64,000 nucleotides of DNA from Tenacibaculum todarodis (GCF_001889045.1 NZ_CP018155.1:801001-865000); one strand, 5' to 3'; positions 37,312-45,735 are shown, numbered from the stretch's first letter. Program-made: numbers and translations. The notes: generated from the letters alone by a model not told the origin.

Positions 37312-37362
37312 GATATTTCGTTGAATTAATAAGGTACAGAATCAAATTTTAAAATTGAAAAC

Positions 37363-37392
37363 AAAAAACCCACCAAATTTGGTGGGTTTTTT
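37363..37392. terminator. Bidirectional terminator between thioredoxin gene and typA
   Basis: AAAAAACCCACCAAA (37363-37377) and TTTGGTGGGTTTTTT (37378-37392) form a perfect 30-bp palindrome with A and T runs on either side, serving both convergent genes. Confidence 0.88.
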
Positions 37393-37402
37393 ATTATTAA
37401 AT

Positions 37403-37426
37403 AATACTGAAATGTTGTTCAGTATT
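37403..37426 (-). repeat. 3'-UTR hairpin after typA (AATACTGAA type)
   Basis: AATACTGAA (37403-37411) pairs with TTCAGTATT (37418-37426) around ATGTTG. It lies between the typA stop and the terminator. The same stem follows the transketolase gene at 43457-43477. Confidence 0.65.
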
Positions 37427-37438
37427 ACAAACTCTTAT

Positions 37439-39211
37439 TTATGCTTTAAATTTAATTTTACGCATTCTTAAGCTTTCTGGAGTAACTTCTAAATACTCAT
37501 CTGCTTTAATGTATTCCATACATTCTTCTAAAGAAAAATCGATTTTTGGAGCAATTTTCATAGCATCATCTGTACCAGATTTACGCATGTTTGTTAATTG
37601 CTTACCTTTTACAAGGTTTACTGCCATATCATCTGACTTAGAGTTTTCTCCAATAACTTGACCAATATATATTTCTTGGTTAATATCGATAAAAAACTTA
37701 CCTCTATCTTGTAAACGGTCTAATGCATAAGCAGTAGCTTTACCAGCAGCAGCAGAAACAATAGCTCCTTTAATTTCTTCATTAAAGTCTCCTTTATAAG
37801 GTCCGTATTCAGAAAAACGGTGGTTAATAATTGCTTGACCAGATGTTGCTGTTAAAATTTTATTTCTTAAACCAATTAATCCTCTTGAAGGAATTGTAAA
37901 TTCTAAGTGTTGTAAATCTCCTTTTGGTTCCATAATCATTAAGTCTCCTTTACGTAAAGAAACTAGGTTTACAGCTTTAGAGGCTACATCTTCTGGTACA
38001 TCAATAGATAATGTTTCGTATGGTTCAGATTTTACTCCGTCAATATCTTTAATAATTACCTGAGGACGACCTACTTGTAGTTCGTAACCTTCACGACGCA
38101 TTGTTTCAATTAATACAGATAAGTGTAATACTCCACGTCCGTAAACGTTAAATTTATCTTCAGAATCTGTAGTTTCAACTTTTAATGCTAAATTTTTCTC
38201 TAATTCTTTAAATAAACGATCACGTAAGTGACGAGATGTTACATATTTACCTTCTTTACCAAAAAATGGAGAGTTGTTAATTGTAAACAACATACTCATT
38301 GTTGGCTTGTCAATTTCAGTTCTTGGTAATGCTTCTGGATTTTCTAAATCTGCAATTGTATCTCCAATTTCAAATCCTTCAATACCTGTAATTGCACAAA
38401 TATCTCCACAAGGAACTTTATCTACTTGAACTTTACCCATTCCTTCGAATACGTGTAGTTCTTTAATTCTTACTTTTTTATTGGTACCGTCTGCTTTACA
38501 TAACATGTAATCTTTACCTGCTTCTAAGTCTCCTCTAAAAACACGTCCAATTGCAATTCTTCCTGTAAAAGATGAAAAGTCTAAAGAAGTAATTTGCATT
38601 TGTGGAGTTCCTTCGTTGTATTTAGTTTCTGGAATAGATTCTAATACAGCATCTAATAAAGGTACAATATTGTCAGTTTCGTTTTGCCAGTCAGTAGACA
38701 TCCAGTTGTTCTTTGCAGAACCATAGATTGTAGTAAAGTCTAATTGTTCTTCAGTTGCTTCTAATGCAAACATTAAATCGAACACTTTTTCGTGTACTAA
38801 ATCTGGTGTACAGTTTTCTTTATCTACTTTATTTACAACTACAATTGGTGTTAATCCTAATTCTAAGGCTTTACCTAATACAAAACGAGTTTGTGGCATT
38901 GGTCCTTCAAATGCATCAACTAATAATAAAACACCATCAGCCATTTTTAATACACGTTCTACTTCTCCTCCAAAATCGGCGTGACCAGGTGTATCAATTA
39001 CGTTAATCTTTGTGTTTTTATAGTTTACAGATACGTTTTTAGAAAGAATTGTAATTCCTCTTTCACGTTCTAAATCGTTATTATCTAACAATAAATCTGT
39101 ACGTTCTTTACGATCGTCTAAAACTTTTGCTTGGTCAATAATCTTATCAACTAAGGTTGTTTTACCGTGATCTACGTGGGCTATAATAGCGATATTTCTA
39201 ATTGGTTGCAT
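37439..39211 (-). CDS. typA: Translational GTPase TypA/BipA
   Basis: The 590-residue protein is a complete TypA: G1 AHVDHGKTTLVDKI at the N-terminus, RGITILSKN, DTPGHADFGGEV, NKVDKENC, then EF-G-like domains II, III and V and the C-terminal TypA-specific domain with the MRKSGTDDAMKIAP segment. It acts in ribosome assembly and stress adaptation. The -7 box is at 39234-39241. Confidence 0.96.
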   Translation of the reverse strand: MQPIRNIAIIAHVDHGKTTLVDKIIDQAKVLDDRKERTDLLLDNNDLERERGITILSKNVSVNYKNTKINVIDTPGHADFGGEVERVLKMADGVLLLVDAFEGPMPQTRFVLGKALELGLTPIVVVNKVDKENCTPDLVHEKVFDLMFALEATEEQLDFTTIYGSAKNNWMSTDWQNETDNIVPLLDAVLESIPETKYNEGTPQMQITSLDFSSFTGRIAIGRVFRGDLEAGKDYMLCKADGTNKKVRIKELHVFEGMGKVQVDKVPCGDICAITGIEGFEIGDTIADLENPEALPRTEIDKPTMSMLFTINNSPFFGKEGKYVTSRHLRDRLFKELEKNLALKVETTDSEDKFNVYGRGVLHLSVLIETMRREGYELQVGRPQVIIKDIDGVKSEPYETLSIDVPEDVASKAVNLVSLRKGDLMIMEPKGDLQHLEFTIPSRGLIGLRNKILTATSGQAIINHRFSEYGPYKGDFNEEIKGAIVSAAAGKATAYALDRLQDRGKFFIDINQEIYIGQVIGENSKSDDMAVNLVKGKQLTNMRKSGTDDAMKIAPKIDFSLEECMEYIKADEYLEVTPESLRMRKIKFKA

Positions 39212-39233
39212 TTGCGTATTCTTAAATTTCGTG

Positions 39234-39241
39234 CAAAAATA
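39234..39241 (-). promoter_or_regulatory. -7 box of typA
   Basis: TATTTTTG followed by CACG on the minus strand, 22 bp before the ATG at 39211, matches TAnnTTTG. Confidence 0.5.
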
Positions 39242-39331
39242 GTTGTTTAGTAGCGAATTACACCTAATATCTCTAATTATTTTAGGTTTGATTTTTTTTT
39301 ACCTTGAAGTGATGGTGAAAATATGTAGTTT

Positions 39332-39492
39332 TTTTACCACTTTTAATATTGAAAACATAGTTTTACTGTGACTATGACTAAGACTGAATACTGCCTACTG
39401 AATACTGAATACTGAAACATTATATTTTACCACATAGTTACATAGAAAACATAGATTTACTGTGACTGTGACTGAAAACTGCTTACTGAAAA
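39332..39492. repeat. Imperfect tandem repeat between typA and the structured element
   Basis: The block from TTTTACCAC through GAAAACATAG, a TTTACTGTGACT stretch and an ACTGAA-rich tail occurs at about 39332-39418 and again at 39424-39492. It is low-complexity and noncoding in all frames. Confidence 0.6.
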
Positions 39493-39494
39493 CA

Positions 39495-39588
39495 CCCGCG
39501 TTAGCGATTGCAGCGGCATCCTTTTTTGTTTTTCTCAAAAAAGATATAGCGGAAAGCGCGACCACGTTTTTTTTGCGTGGTAACGCCC
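39495..39588 (-). ncRNA. Three-way-junction RNA-like element behind the PRODH-LETM1 operon
   Basis: On the minus strand GCGTTA (39586-39581) and TAACGC (39503-39498) close the element. Inside are a hairpin ACCACG/CGTGGT (39581-39576 with 39566-39561) and a hairpin ATCTTTTTTG/CAAAAAAGGAT (39545-39536 with 39528-39518), joined by CGCTTTCCGCTATATC- and GCCGCTGCAATCGC-type strands. I recall near-identical elements scattered in intergenic regions of Flavobacteria. It could act as a terminator, an mRNA 3' stabiliser or a stand-alone RNA. Confidence 0.55.
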
Positions 39589-39591
39589 AAA

Positions 39592-39876
39592 TTATTCTGG
39601 ATCTTCTCTAAAGGCGCTTGGTAAAATATCGGGTATTAATTTTATTAGAAGTGGTAATAAAAGTGCGCCTCCAGGCAGCATAAACACTGTAAATGCTGGG
39701 ATTGCCTTACAGATATCTAATAATTGGACTTTAATCTTTTCCTTTTCTTCTGTGTTTAAACTCGAATGTGTTGCTTTTTGAATTAAAAATACAGCTTCTT
39801 TACTTTGCTTTAATTCTAATGCAAGGCGTTTTTTATTCTTTGATAGAAGGTCTTTTATTTCTTGAACTGTAGTCAT
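39592..39876 (-). CDS. Small LETM1-related protein
   Basis: The 94-residue protein has a charged helical N-terminal part and the LETM1 membrane-proximal motif IPAFTVFMLPGGALLLPLLIKL followed by IPDILPSAF, closely resembling the transmembrane/14-3-3-like start of mitochondrial LETM1. It lacks the EF hands and most of the ribosome-binding domain. Its ATG overlaps the TAA of the proline dehydrogenase gene (TAATG), so the two are translated together. Its function in bacteria is unknown; ribosome tethering or ion handling is only inference. Confidence 0.7.
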   Translation of the reverse strand: MTTVQEIKDLLSKNKKRLALELKQSKEAVFLIQKATHSSLNTEEKEKIKVQLLDICKAIPAFTVFMLPGGALLLPLLIKLIPDILPSAFREDPE

Positions 39877-41039
39877 TATAATTTTCTACGTTTGCGCTCA
39901 GTTTTAAGTAGATTTAGCTCTCTACTTGTTTGCCCGGAAACGGATGTATTTTCTTCTGCTCTTCGTATTAAATAAGGCATAACGTCTCTAACTGGCCCAA
40001 AAGGCAAGTATTTTGCAACGTTGTAACCTTCGTTTGCTAAATTATAACTGATATGATCGCTCATACCAAATAATTGTCCAAACCAAAGACGCATATCGTT
40101 GTTTTCTATATTGTGTTTTTTTGCTAATTCCATTAACAAATAAGAACTTTCTTCGTTGTGTGTTCCTGCAAATAAAGCCATTTTAGGGTGTTCCATCATG
40201 TATTTTATAGCTTCATTATAATTATCGTCTGTTGCTTGTTTGTCTTGGCAAATTGGAGATGGATATCCTTTTTCTTCAGCTCTGTCACGTTCTTTTTCCA
40301 TATAAGCGCCACGAACAACTTTCATTCCTATATAAAATCCTTTTTGATGTGCTTTTTGATGTAAATCTCTCAAATAATCCATTCTGTCATGACGATACAT
40401 TTGTAACGTATTAAACACAATAGCTTTGTCTTTATTATAGATTTCCATTAATTCTTCAATTAACTCATCAGCTGATTTTTGCATCCAACTTTCTTCTGCA
40501 TCGATTAATAAAGGAACATCCTTTTTTAAGGCTACTTCACAAACTTTATGAAAACGAGCTACTACTCTATCCCATTCTTTTTGTTCATCTTCTGTTAGTT
40601 TTTTTCCTTCAGAAATTTTAACATACAGTCCAAATCTTCCAAAACCAGAAGGTTTAAAAACTGCATAGGGAATTGATTTTTTTTCTTCACAAAAATTAAT
40701 GATTCTTAGAATTTTTTCTAAAGCGCCATCAAAACTTATTTCTTCGTCTTTACCTTCTACAGAATAATCTAAAACGCTATGAACATTACCATTGCTATGC
40801 ATATTATCAATGATAGGCAAACAATCATCTTCAGTAACTCCACCACAAAAATGGTCGAAAACTGTAGATCTTATTAAACCTTCTACAGGTAAATGTACTT
40901 TTAATGCAAAGTTGGTAACCGCAGATCCTATACGAACCATTGGCTCGTTTTGTATCATTTTAAACAAAAAATAAGCGCGTTCTAACTGAGAATCTGTTTT
41001 TAATGAAAAAGCAACTTCTGTATTATCAAAAAGTTTCAT
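39876..41039 (-). CDS. Proline dehydrogenase family protein
   Basis: The 387-residue protein is a stand-alone PRODH: (beta/alpha)8 barrel motifs LLIDAEESW, FNTLQMYRHDR, KVVRGAYMEKER, AGTHNEES, FGQLFGMSDHI and the C-terminal LPFGPVRDVMPYLIRRAEEN with the substrate-binding arginines. It oxidises proline to pyrroline-5-carboxylate with FAD, feeding electrons to quinones. It is not fused to P5C dehydrogenase. The ATG at 41039 gives the normal N-terminus; the frame extends eight codons upstream through the -7 region. Confidence 0.92.
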   Translation of the reverse strand: MKLFDNTEVAFSLKTDSQLERAYFLFKMIQNEPMVRIGSAVTNFALKVHLPVEGLIRSTVFDHFCGGVTEDDCLPIIDNMHSNGNVHSVLDYSVEGKDEEISFDGALEKILRIINFCEEKKSIPYAVFKPSGFGRFGLYVKISEGKKLTEDEQKEWDRVVARFHKVCEVALKKDVPLLIDAEESWMQKSADELIEELMEIYNKDKAIVFNTLQMYRHDRMDYLRDLHQKAHQKGFYIGMKVVRGAYMEKERDRAEEKGYPSPICQDKQATDDNYNEAIKYMMEHPKMALFAGTHNEESSYLLMELAKKHNIENNDMRLWFGQLFGMSDHISYNLANEGYNVAKYLPFGPVRDVMPYLIRRAEENTSVSGQTSRELNLLKTERKRRKL

Positions 41040-41060
41040 ACTATATCGTTTTAGTAGAAA

Positions 41061-41068
41061 CAAATATA
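41061..41068 (-). promoter_or_regulatory. -7 box of the proline dehydrogenase gene
   Basis: TATATTTG on the minus strand, an exact TAnnTTTG match 21 bp before the ATG at 41039. It overlaps the longer open frame and so favours the shorter start. Confidence 0.5.
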
Positions 41069-41129
41069 ATATTTGAATGGTAATAATTGAATATTTTCTG
41101 TTTAAATTGCACGCTTAATAAATTTACTA

Positions 41130-42188
41130 ATGAAAACCATACAAGCAGTTACATATCCTGTTCATTTTCAAAAAGAAAGCTACAAAGAACTCTCTAAATT
41201 AATTGAAGAGAAAAATTATTCTACTATCTTTATTTTAGTTGATGAAAACACTTTAGAGCATTGTTATCCTAAATTTATTCCAAATTTAGCAACAGACAAG
41301 CGTATTGAAGTCATAGAAATTGAATCTGGGGAAATAAATAAAAACTTAGAAACTTGTACTGGTGTTTGGAATGTACTAACGGAATTAGAAGCCGACAGAA
41401 AAAGTTTGTTGATTACACTTGGTGGTGGCGTTATTACCGATTTAGGTGGTTTTGTTGCTTCTTGTTTTAAACGTGGAATTGATTTTGTCAATATTCCAAC
41501 TACTTTACTTTCTATGGTTGACGCTTCTGTTGGAGGAAAAACTGGTGTAGATTTAGGTGTTTTGAAAAATCAAATTGGATTATTTTCTAATCCAGAAATG
41601 GTATTGGTAGATGATGCCTATTTGCAAACTGTTACTCCAAGAGAAATACGTTCTGGCACTGCTGAGATCATTAAATATGGCTTAACGTATGACATTAAAC
41701 TATTTAATGAAATAAAACACAATAAAAACCTGGAAATAAGCGATTTAATATTTACTTCTATTAATATTAAAAACGAAGTTGTTTTACAGGATCCTAAAGA
41801 AAATGGATTGCGTAAAATATTAAATTTCGGGCATACAATTGGGCATGCAATTGAGTCTTATTTTCTTGAATCTGAACACAAAAACAACCTAACTCATGGA
41901 GAAGCTATAGCAATAGGAATGATTTGTGAATGTTTTGTTTCTGCTGAATTATTAAATTTTCCGAAGGAAAAATTAAAAGAAGTAAAAGAAACAATTGTTT
42001 CAATTTATGGAAAAACTGCTATTTTAAAAGAGGACTTCCCTTCTATTATTGACTTATTAAAACATGATAAGAAAAACGTAAACGGTCAAGTAAACTTTGT
42101 TTTACTAAACGATTATGAAGATTACAAATTAGATTGTAAAGTATCTGAAGATTTAGTTATTAAGAGTATTGAATATTATAATTCTTAA
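41130..42188 (+). CDS. aroB: 3-dehydroquinate synthase
   Basis: The 352-residue protein has the AroB NAD-binding LGGGVITDLGGFVAS, the IPTTLLSMVDASVGGKTGVD block, EIIKYG and the metal-binding FGHTIGHAIE and LTHGEAIAIGM histidines. It makes the second intermediate of the shikimate pathway. Its last four bases overlap the 3' end of bshA on the opposite strand. Confidence 0.97.
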   Translation: MKTIQAVTYPVHFQKESYKELSKLIEEKNYSTIFILVDENTLEHCYPKFIPNLATDKRIEVIEIESGEINKNLETCTGVWNVLTELEADRKSLLITLGGGVITDLGGFVASCFKRGIDFVNIPTTLLSMVDASVGGKTGVDLGVLKNQIGLFSNPEMVLVDDAYLQTVTPREIRSGTAEIIKYGLTYDIKLFNEIKHNKNLEISDLIFTSINIKNEVVLQDPKENGLRKILNFGHTIGHAIESYFLESEHKNNLTHGEAIAIGMICECFVSAELLNFPKEKLKEVKETIVSIYGKTAILKEDFPSIIDLLKHDKKNVNGQVNFVLLNDYEDYKLDCKVSEDLVIKSIEYYNS

Positions 42189-43315
42189 ACCGTTACCGAA
42201 CAACTCTTATACAAATCTTCGTAAACTGGTAAAATATTATCTAAAGAGAACAATTTAGTATGCGCTTTAGCATTTATTTTAAATTGCGCTAAAGTATCTT
42301 CGTTTTTAAGGATTGTTAGGGTGTTTTTTGCCATGTCTACAACATCACCAACAGCACTTAAAAAACCAGTTTCTCCGTGAATATTTACTTCCGGCAATCC
42401 ACCAGCATCTGTAGAAATAACAGCTGTTCCTGCCGCCATTGCCTCTAAAGCTGCTAATCCAAAACTTTCTGTTTCTGATGGTAATAAAAACACATCCGAA
42501 TAACATAAAATCTTAGCGACCTCATTACTACTTCCTAAGAAAATAACATCTTTTGCAACACCTAAGTCTTTAGCTAACTTTTCTGCTTTAAACCTTTCAG
42601 GACCATCACCAACCATTAATAATTTAGACGGAACCTCTTTATTAACTTTTGCAAAAATTTCTATAACTTCATGTGTGCGCTTTACAGGTCTAAAATTACT
42701 AACGTGCGTAAGTATTTTTTCTTCTGGTTTAGCTATTGCAATTCTATTGCATTCTGTATCATGGGCTCTATCATACTTTTCAGTATCAATAAAATTATAA
42801 ACAACCTTTATATCTTTTTTTATGTTGAATAAGCGTAAAGTATCTTCTTTTAAACTTTTAGAAACGGTTGTTACAACGTCAGAATTATTGATACTAAATT
42901 CTACGGCAGTTTTATATGTTGGGTGACTTCCAACAAGCGTAATATCTGTTCCGTGAAGTGTTGTTACCACTTTTATATTAATATCTTTTTCTTGTAACAT
43001 TTTCTTAGCCATATAAGCAGCATAAGCATGTGGAATGGCATAATGTACATGTAAAACTTCTAGTTGATGTTTCTCTACAACTTCAACCATTTTACTAGAC
43101 AAAGCCAACTCGTAAGGTTGGTATTGAAATAATGGATATTCTTCCATCAATACTTCGTGAAAATGTAAATTGTGCGTAAAAAAATCTAAACGTACTGGTT
43201 GGTTGTAGGTTATAAAATGTACTTCATGACCTTTATCTGCTAAAGCCATTCCTAATTCCGTTGCAACTACTCCACTACCTCCAAAAGTTGGATAACATAC
43301 AATTCCTATTTTCAT
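42185..43315 (-). CDS. bshA: N-acetyl-alpha-D-glucosaminyl L-malate synthase BshA (bacillithiol)
   Basis: The 376-residue GT4 glycosyltransferase has the BshA N-terminus KIGIVCYPTFGGSGVVATELG, the VTTLHGTDITLVGSHP block and the C-terminal LPSETESFGLAALEAMA donor site. It joins GlcNAc to malate, the first step of bacillithiol synthesis, a thiol also used in Bacteroidota. It overlaps aroB tail to tail by four bases, with no separate terminator. Confidence 0.9.
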   Translation of the reverse strand: MKIGIVCYPTFGGSGVVATELGMALADKGHEVHFITYNQPVRLDFFTHNLHFHEVLMEEYPLFQYQPYELALSSKMVEVVEKHQLEVLHVHYAIPHAYAAYMAKKMLQEKDINIKVVTTLHGTDITLVGSHPTYKTAVEFSINNSDVVTTVSKSLKEDTLRLFNIKKDIKVVYNFIDTEKYDRAHDTECNRIAIAKPEEKILTHVSNFRPVKRTHEVIEIFAKVNKEVPSKLLMVGDGPERFKAEKLAKDLGVAKDVIFLGSSNEVAKILCYSDVFLLPSETESFGLAALEAMAAGTAVISTDAGGLPEVNIHGETGFLSAVGDVVDMAKNTLTILKNEDTLAQFKINAKAHTKLFSLDNILPVYEDLYKSCSVTV

Positions 43316-43420
43316 GTAATTATTGAAAAATTAAATTATTAAAAGATTGAAAACTTCAATTTCTTAGTTGTAAAGATAAAGGTATTCTTACAGTTAAATT
43401 CTAAATAAAAGTATAAAAAA

Positions 43421-43444
43421 AACCTACAATAAAAATTGTAGGTT
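43421..43444. terminator. Terminator after the transketolase N-subunit gene
   Basis: AACCTACAAT (43421-43430) pairs with ATTGTAGGTT (43435-43444). Leftward it is followed by a T-rich run; it isolates the transketolase transcript from bshA. Confidence 0.8.
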
Positions 43445-43456
43445 TATAATATGAAG

Positions 43457-43477
43457 ATACTGAAACAAGTTCAGTAT
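43457..43477 (-). repeat. 3'-UTR hairpin after the transketolase gene (AATACTGAA type)
   Basis: ATACTGAA (43457-43464) pairs with TTCAGTAT (43470-43477), overlapping the stop codon. It is the counterpart of the hairpin after typA. Confidence 0.6.
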
Positions 43478-44322
43478 TAATAATCTCCTAAAGTTGCAGG
43501 ATTCTGTGCTAATGCATTTTCTAATTGCTCGTCACTTGGTGCTTTACCGTGCCAAGCATGTGTATGCATCATAAAATCTACACCATTACCCATTTCTGTA
43601 TGTAATAAAATACAAATTGGTTTTCCGTTTCCAGATTTTGATTTTGCAGTTGCTAATCCATTTTGGATAGCTTCAATATCATTTCCTTCTTTTACCTCTA
43701 AAACATCCCAACCAAAAGCTTCAAATTTTGCTTTAATGCTTCCCATTGGTAAAACTTCATCCGTAGAACCGTCAATTTGTTTTCCATTTAAATCTACTGT
43801 AGCAATTAAAGTATCAACTTTTTTTGCTGATGCATACATAATTGCTTCCCAGTTTTGACCTTCTTGCAATTCTCCATCACCCAATAATAAATATACTAAT
43901 TTATCGTCTCCGTTTAGTTTTTTTGCTTCCGCAGCTCCAATAGCAACGCTCATTCCTTGTCCTAAAGAACCAGAAGCAACTCTAATTCCTGGTAAACCTT
44001 CATGCGTAGTTGGGTGTCCTTGTAAACGAGTATCCATTTTTCTAAAAGTAGCTAATTCACTTACAGAAAAATAACCACTTCGTGCTAAAACACTATAAAA
44101 AACAGGAGAAATATGTCCGTTTGATAAGAAAAATAAATCTTCATTGTTTCCATCCATTTTAAAATCTGATGAATGTGTCATTACATCTTGATATAAAACG
44201 GTTAAAAATTCAGCACATCCTAAAGATCCTCCTGGATGACCAGAATTCACTGCATGTACCATGCGTAAAATATCTCTACGTACTTGTTGTGTAAAATCTT
44301 GTAATTGTTGTGTTGTTGGCAT
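43477..44322 (-). CDS. Transketolase, N-terminal (TPP pyrophosphate-binding) subunit
   Basis: The 281-residue protein is only the N-terminal half of transketolase: VNSGHPGGSLG, the SNGHISPVFYSVL segment and the TPP motif LGDGELQEGQNWEA ending around TVDLNGKQIDG. The C-terminal (pyrimidine and substrate) half is not adjacent and not in the window, so the active enzyme must pair with a subunit encoded elsewhere. Such split transketolases are common in Bacteroidota. The gene is monocistronic, with its -7 box at 44361-44368 and a terminator behind it. Confidence 0.92.
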   Translation of the reverse strand: MPTTQQLQDFTQQVRRDILRMVHAVNSGHPGGSLGCAEFLTVLYQDVMTHSSDFKMDGNNEDLFFLSNGHISPVFYSVLARSGYFSVSELATFRKMDTRLQGHPTTHEGLPGIRVASGSLGQGMSVAIGAAEAKKLNGDDKLVYLLLGDGELQEGQNWEAIMYASAKKVDTLIATVDLNGKQIDGSTDEVLPMGSIKAKFEAFGWDVLEVKEGNDIEAIQNGLATAKSKSGNGKPICILLHTEMGNGVDFMMHTHAWHGKAPSDEQLENALAQNPATLGDY

Positions 44323-44360
44323 TGTATGTTGGTTGTGTTGTTATTTTTCAATTTAAAAAA

Positions 44361-44368
44361 CAAAAATA
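44361..44368 (-). promoter_or_regulatory. -7 box of the transketolase N-subunit gene
   Basis: TATTTTTG on the minus strand, 38 bp before the ATG at 44322. Confidence 0.45.
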
Positions 44369-44475
44369 TAAAAGTGGATTGGTTTTTCGTACTTTTATTT
44401 TAAGAGATATTTACTGATTATTAACATTTCGACTATGCTCAATCTAAACATTTATTGATTTTAATTGATAAAAAA

Positions 44476-45735
44476 CTATGTCTTCTGTTTCTTCTTTTTA
44501 GCAGCAGGAAATAATACATTGTTTAAAATTAAACGATATCCTGGTGAAGTTGGATGTAAATCTAACTCCGTTTTTGGATCTCCTACTCTATGCGTATAAT
44601 CTTCAGGATCATGACCTCCATAATAGGTAAACATTCCTTTTCCTTTGGTTCCATGAATATAACGTGCTTCTCCATTTGTCTTATTTTCGCCCATTACCAA
44701 AACTGTAGATTTTACGGTATTGCTATCAAAAGAAGTAGTTTGCCCCATAAAACCTTTAACTAACTGTGTATGGTTTTGCGTTAACATTGTTGGAACTTGA
44801 TCCCATTTAGCTGAATATTCTTTTAACGAAAAGTAATCTGAAGTTTTTGAAATTTTTCTTTTACGGGTCATATCTATTGATGAAAACTCGTAAGTTGTAG
44901 GGTTTTTAATTAGTTCAAAGTCCTTAAAAGCAAACGTTTTATTGAAATCTATTTTTGATTGATAATTTGGTTCAGATGCATCTCCATCAAACATTGCTTC
45001 AGCAATATCTACACCATCTGCAGCCAATGCAATATCAAAACTATCAGTTGCAGAACACATGGCAAACATAAATCCACCTCCAATTACAAAATCTCTAATT
45101 TTTTTTGAAACTGCAGCTTTTGATTCAGAAACCTTATTAAAACCTAATTTTGTAGCTAAAGCTTCTGCATCTTTTTTCTGTTGAATGTACCAAGGTGCCG
45201 CTCTAAATGCTCCATAAAAACGACCATATTGTCCGGTGAAATCTTCATGGTGTAAGTGTAGCCATTCGTATAAAAGTAATTTGTCATTTAAAACATCTTC
45301 ATCATAAATTACATCAAACGGAATCTCAGCAAAGGTTAATACCATTGTTACGGCATCGTCCCAAGGTGCTTTGTTTTTTGGTGAATACACAGCAATTTTT
45401 GGAGCTTTTTCCAAAGTTACCGCTTCCATATTTTGAGAAGGAGAAGAAATCTCTTCTAAAATTAGTGCAGCTTTTGAATCTGAAATAACCTGAAAAGAAA
45501 CACCACGAATTTTACATTCTTTTTCTAATGCATCATTATTTTCAATTAAAAAAGCACCGCCATCATAGTTTAATAACCATTTAGCTTTTAAGCCATTTTC
45601 TAAGGAATAATAGACAATTCCGTAGGCTTTTAAATGGTTTTTCTGATTATCATAACTCATTGGAACGTAAATAAATGACGCCCAAATGGAGTTTGACAAT
45701 AAGAGAAATGTTAATATTGACAAGAGTCTTTGCAT
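44476..45735 (-). CDS. Secreted protein with glutamine-amidotransferase-like core (not a true asparagine synthetase)
   Basis: The 419-residue protein has a signal peptide (1-19, ending IWAS). Homologues in Flavobacteria carry the name 'asparagine synthetase B', but there is no N-terminal Cys2 glutaminase and no ATP-pyrophosphatase motif. Visible instead is a GGGFMFAMCSATDSFD segment with Cys227 in a nucleophile-elbow-like context and a C-terminal THRVGDPKTELDLHPTSPG block, suggesting a class-I GATase-like fold. It is exported, which also argues against AsnB. The true function is unknown. Confidence 0.65.
   Translation of the reverse strand: MQRLLSILTFLLLSNSIWASFIYVPMSYDNQKNHLKAYGIVYYSLENGLKAKWLLNYDGGAFLIENNDALEKECKIRGVSFQVISDSKAALILEEISSPSQNMEAVTLEKAPKIAVYSPKNKAPWDDAVTMVLTFAEIPFDVIYDEDVLNDKLLLYEWLHLHHEDFTGQYGRFYGAFRAAPWYIQQKKDAEALATKLGFNKVSESKAAVSKKIRDFVIGGGFMFAMCSATDSFDIALAADGVDIAEAMFDGDASEPNYQSKIDFNKTFAFKDFELIKNPTTYEFSSIDMTRKRKISKTSDYFSLKEYSAKWDQVPTMLTQNHTQLVKGFMGQTTSFDSNTVKSTVLVMGENKTNGEARYIHGTKGKGMFTYYGGHDPEDYTHRVGDPKTELDLHPTSPGYRLILNNVLFPAAKKKKQKT

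Larger units (their letters stand above)
39212..39591. other. 380-bp intergenic region: typA promoter, AT-rich direct repeats and a structured element
   Basis: This is the only gap over 300 bp and holds no gene. From the typA side it has the typA promoter (39234-39241), then an imperfect tandem repeat (39332-39492) of TTTTACCAC ... GAAAACATAG ... TTTACTGTGACT-type sequence ending in multiple ACTGAA units, then a three-way-junction-like RNA element at 39495-39588 that abuts the stop of the LETM1-like gene. Confidence 0.75.

Noticed and set aside
44420..44450. Additional R2 element near the transketolase gene
   Set aside because: Only a short stretch (CATTTCGACTATGCTCAATCT) resembles R2 ends and there is no matching partner arm.
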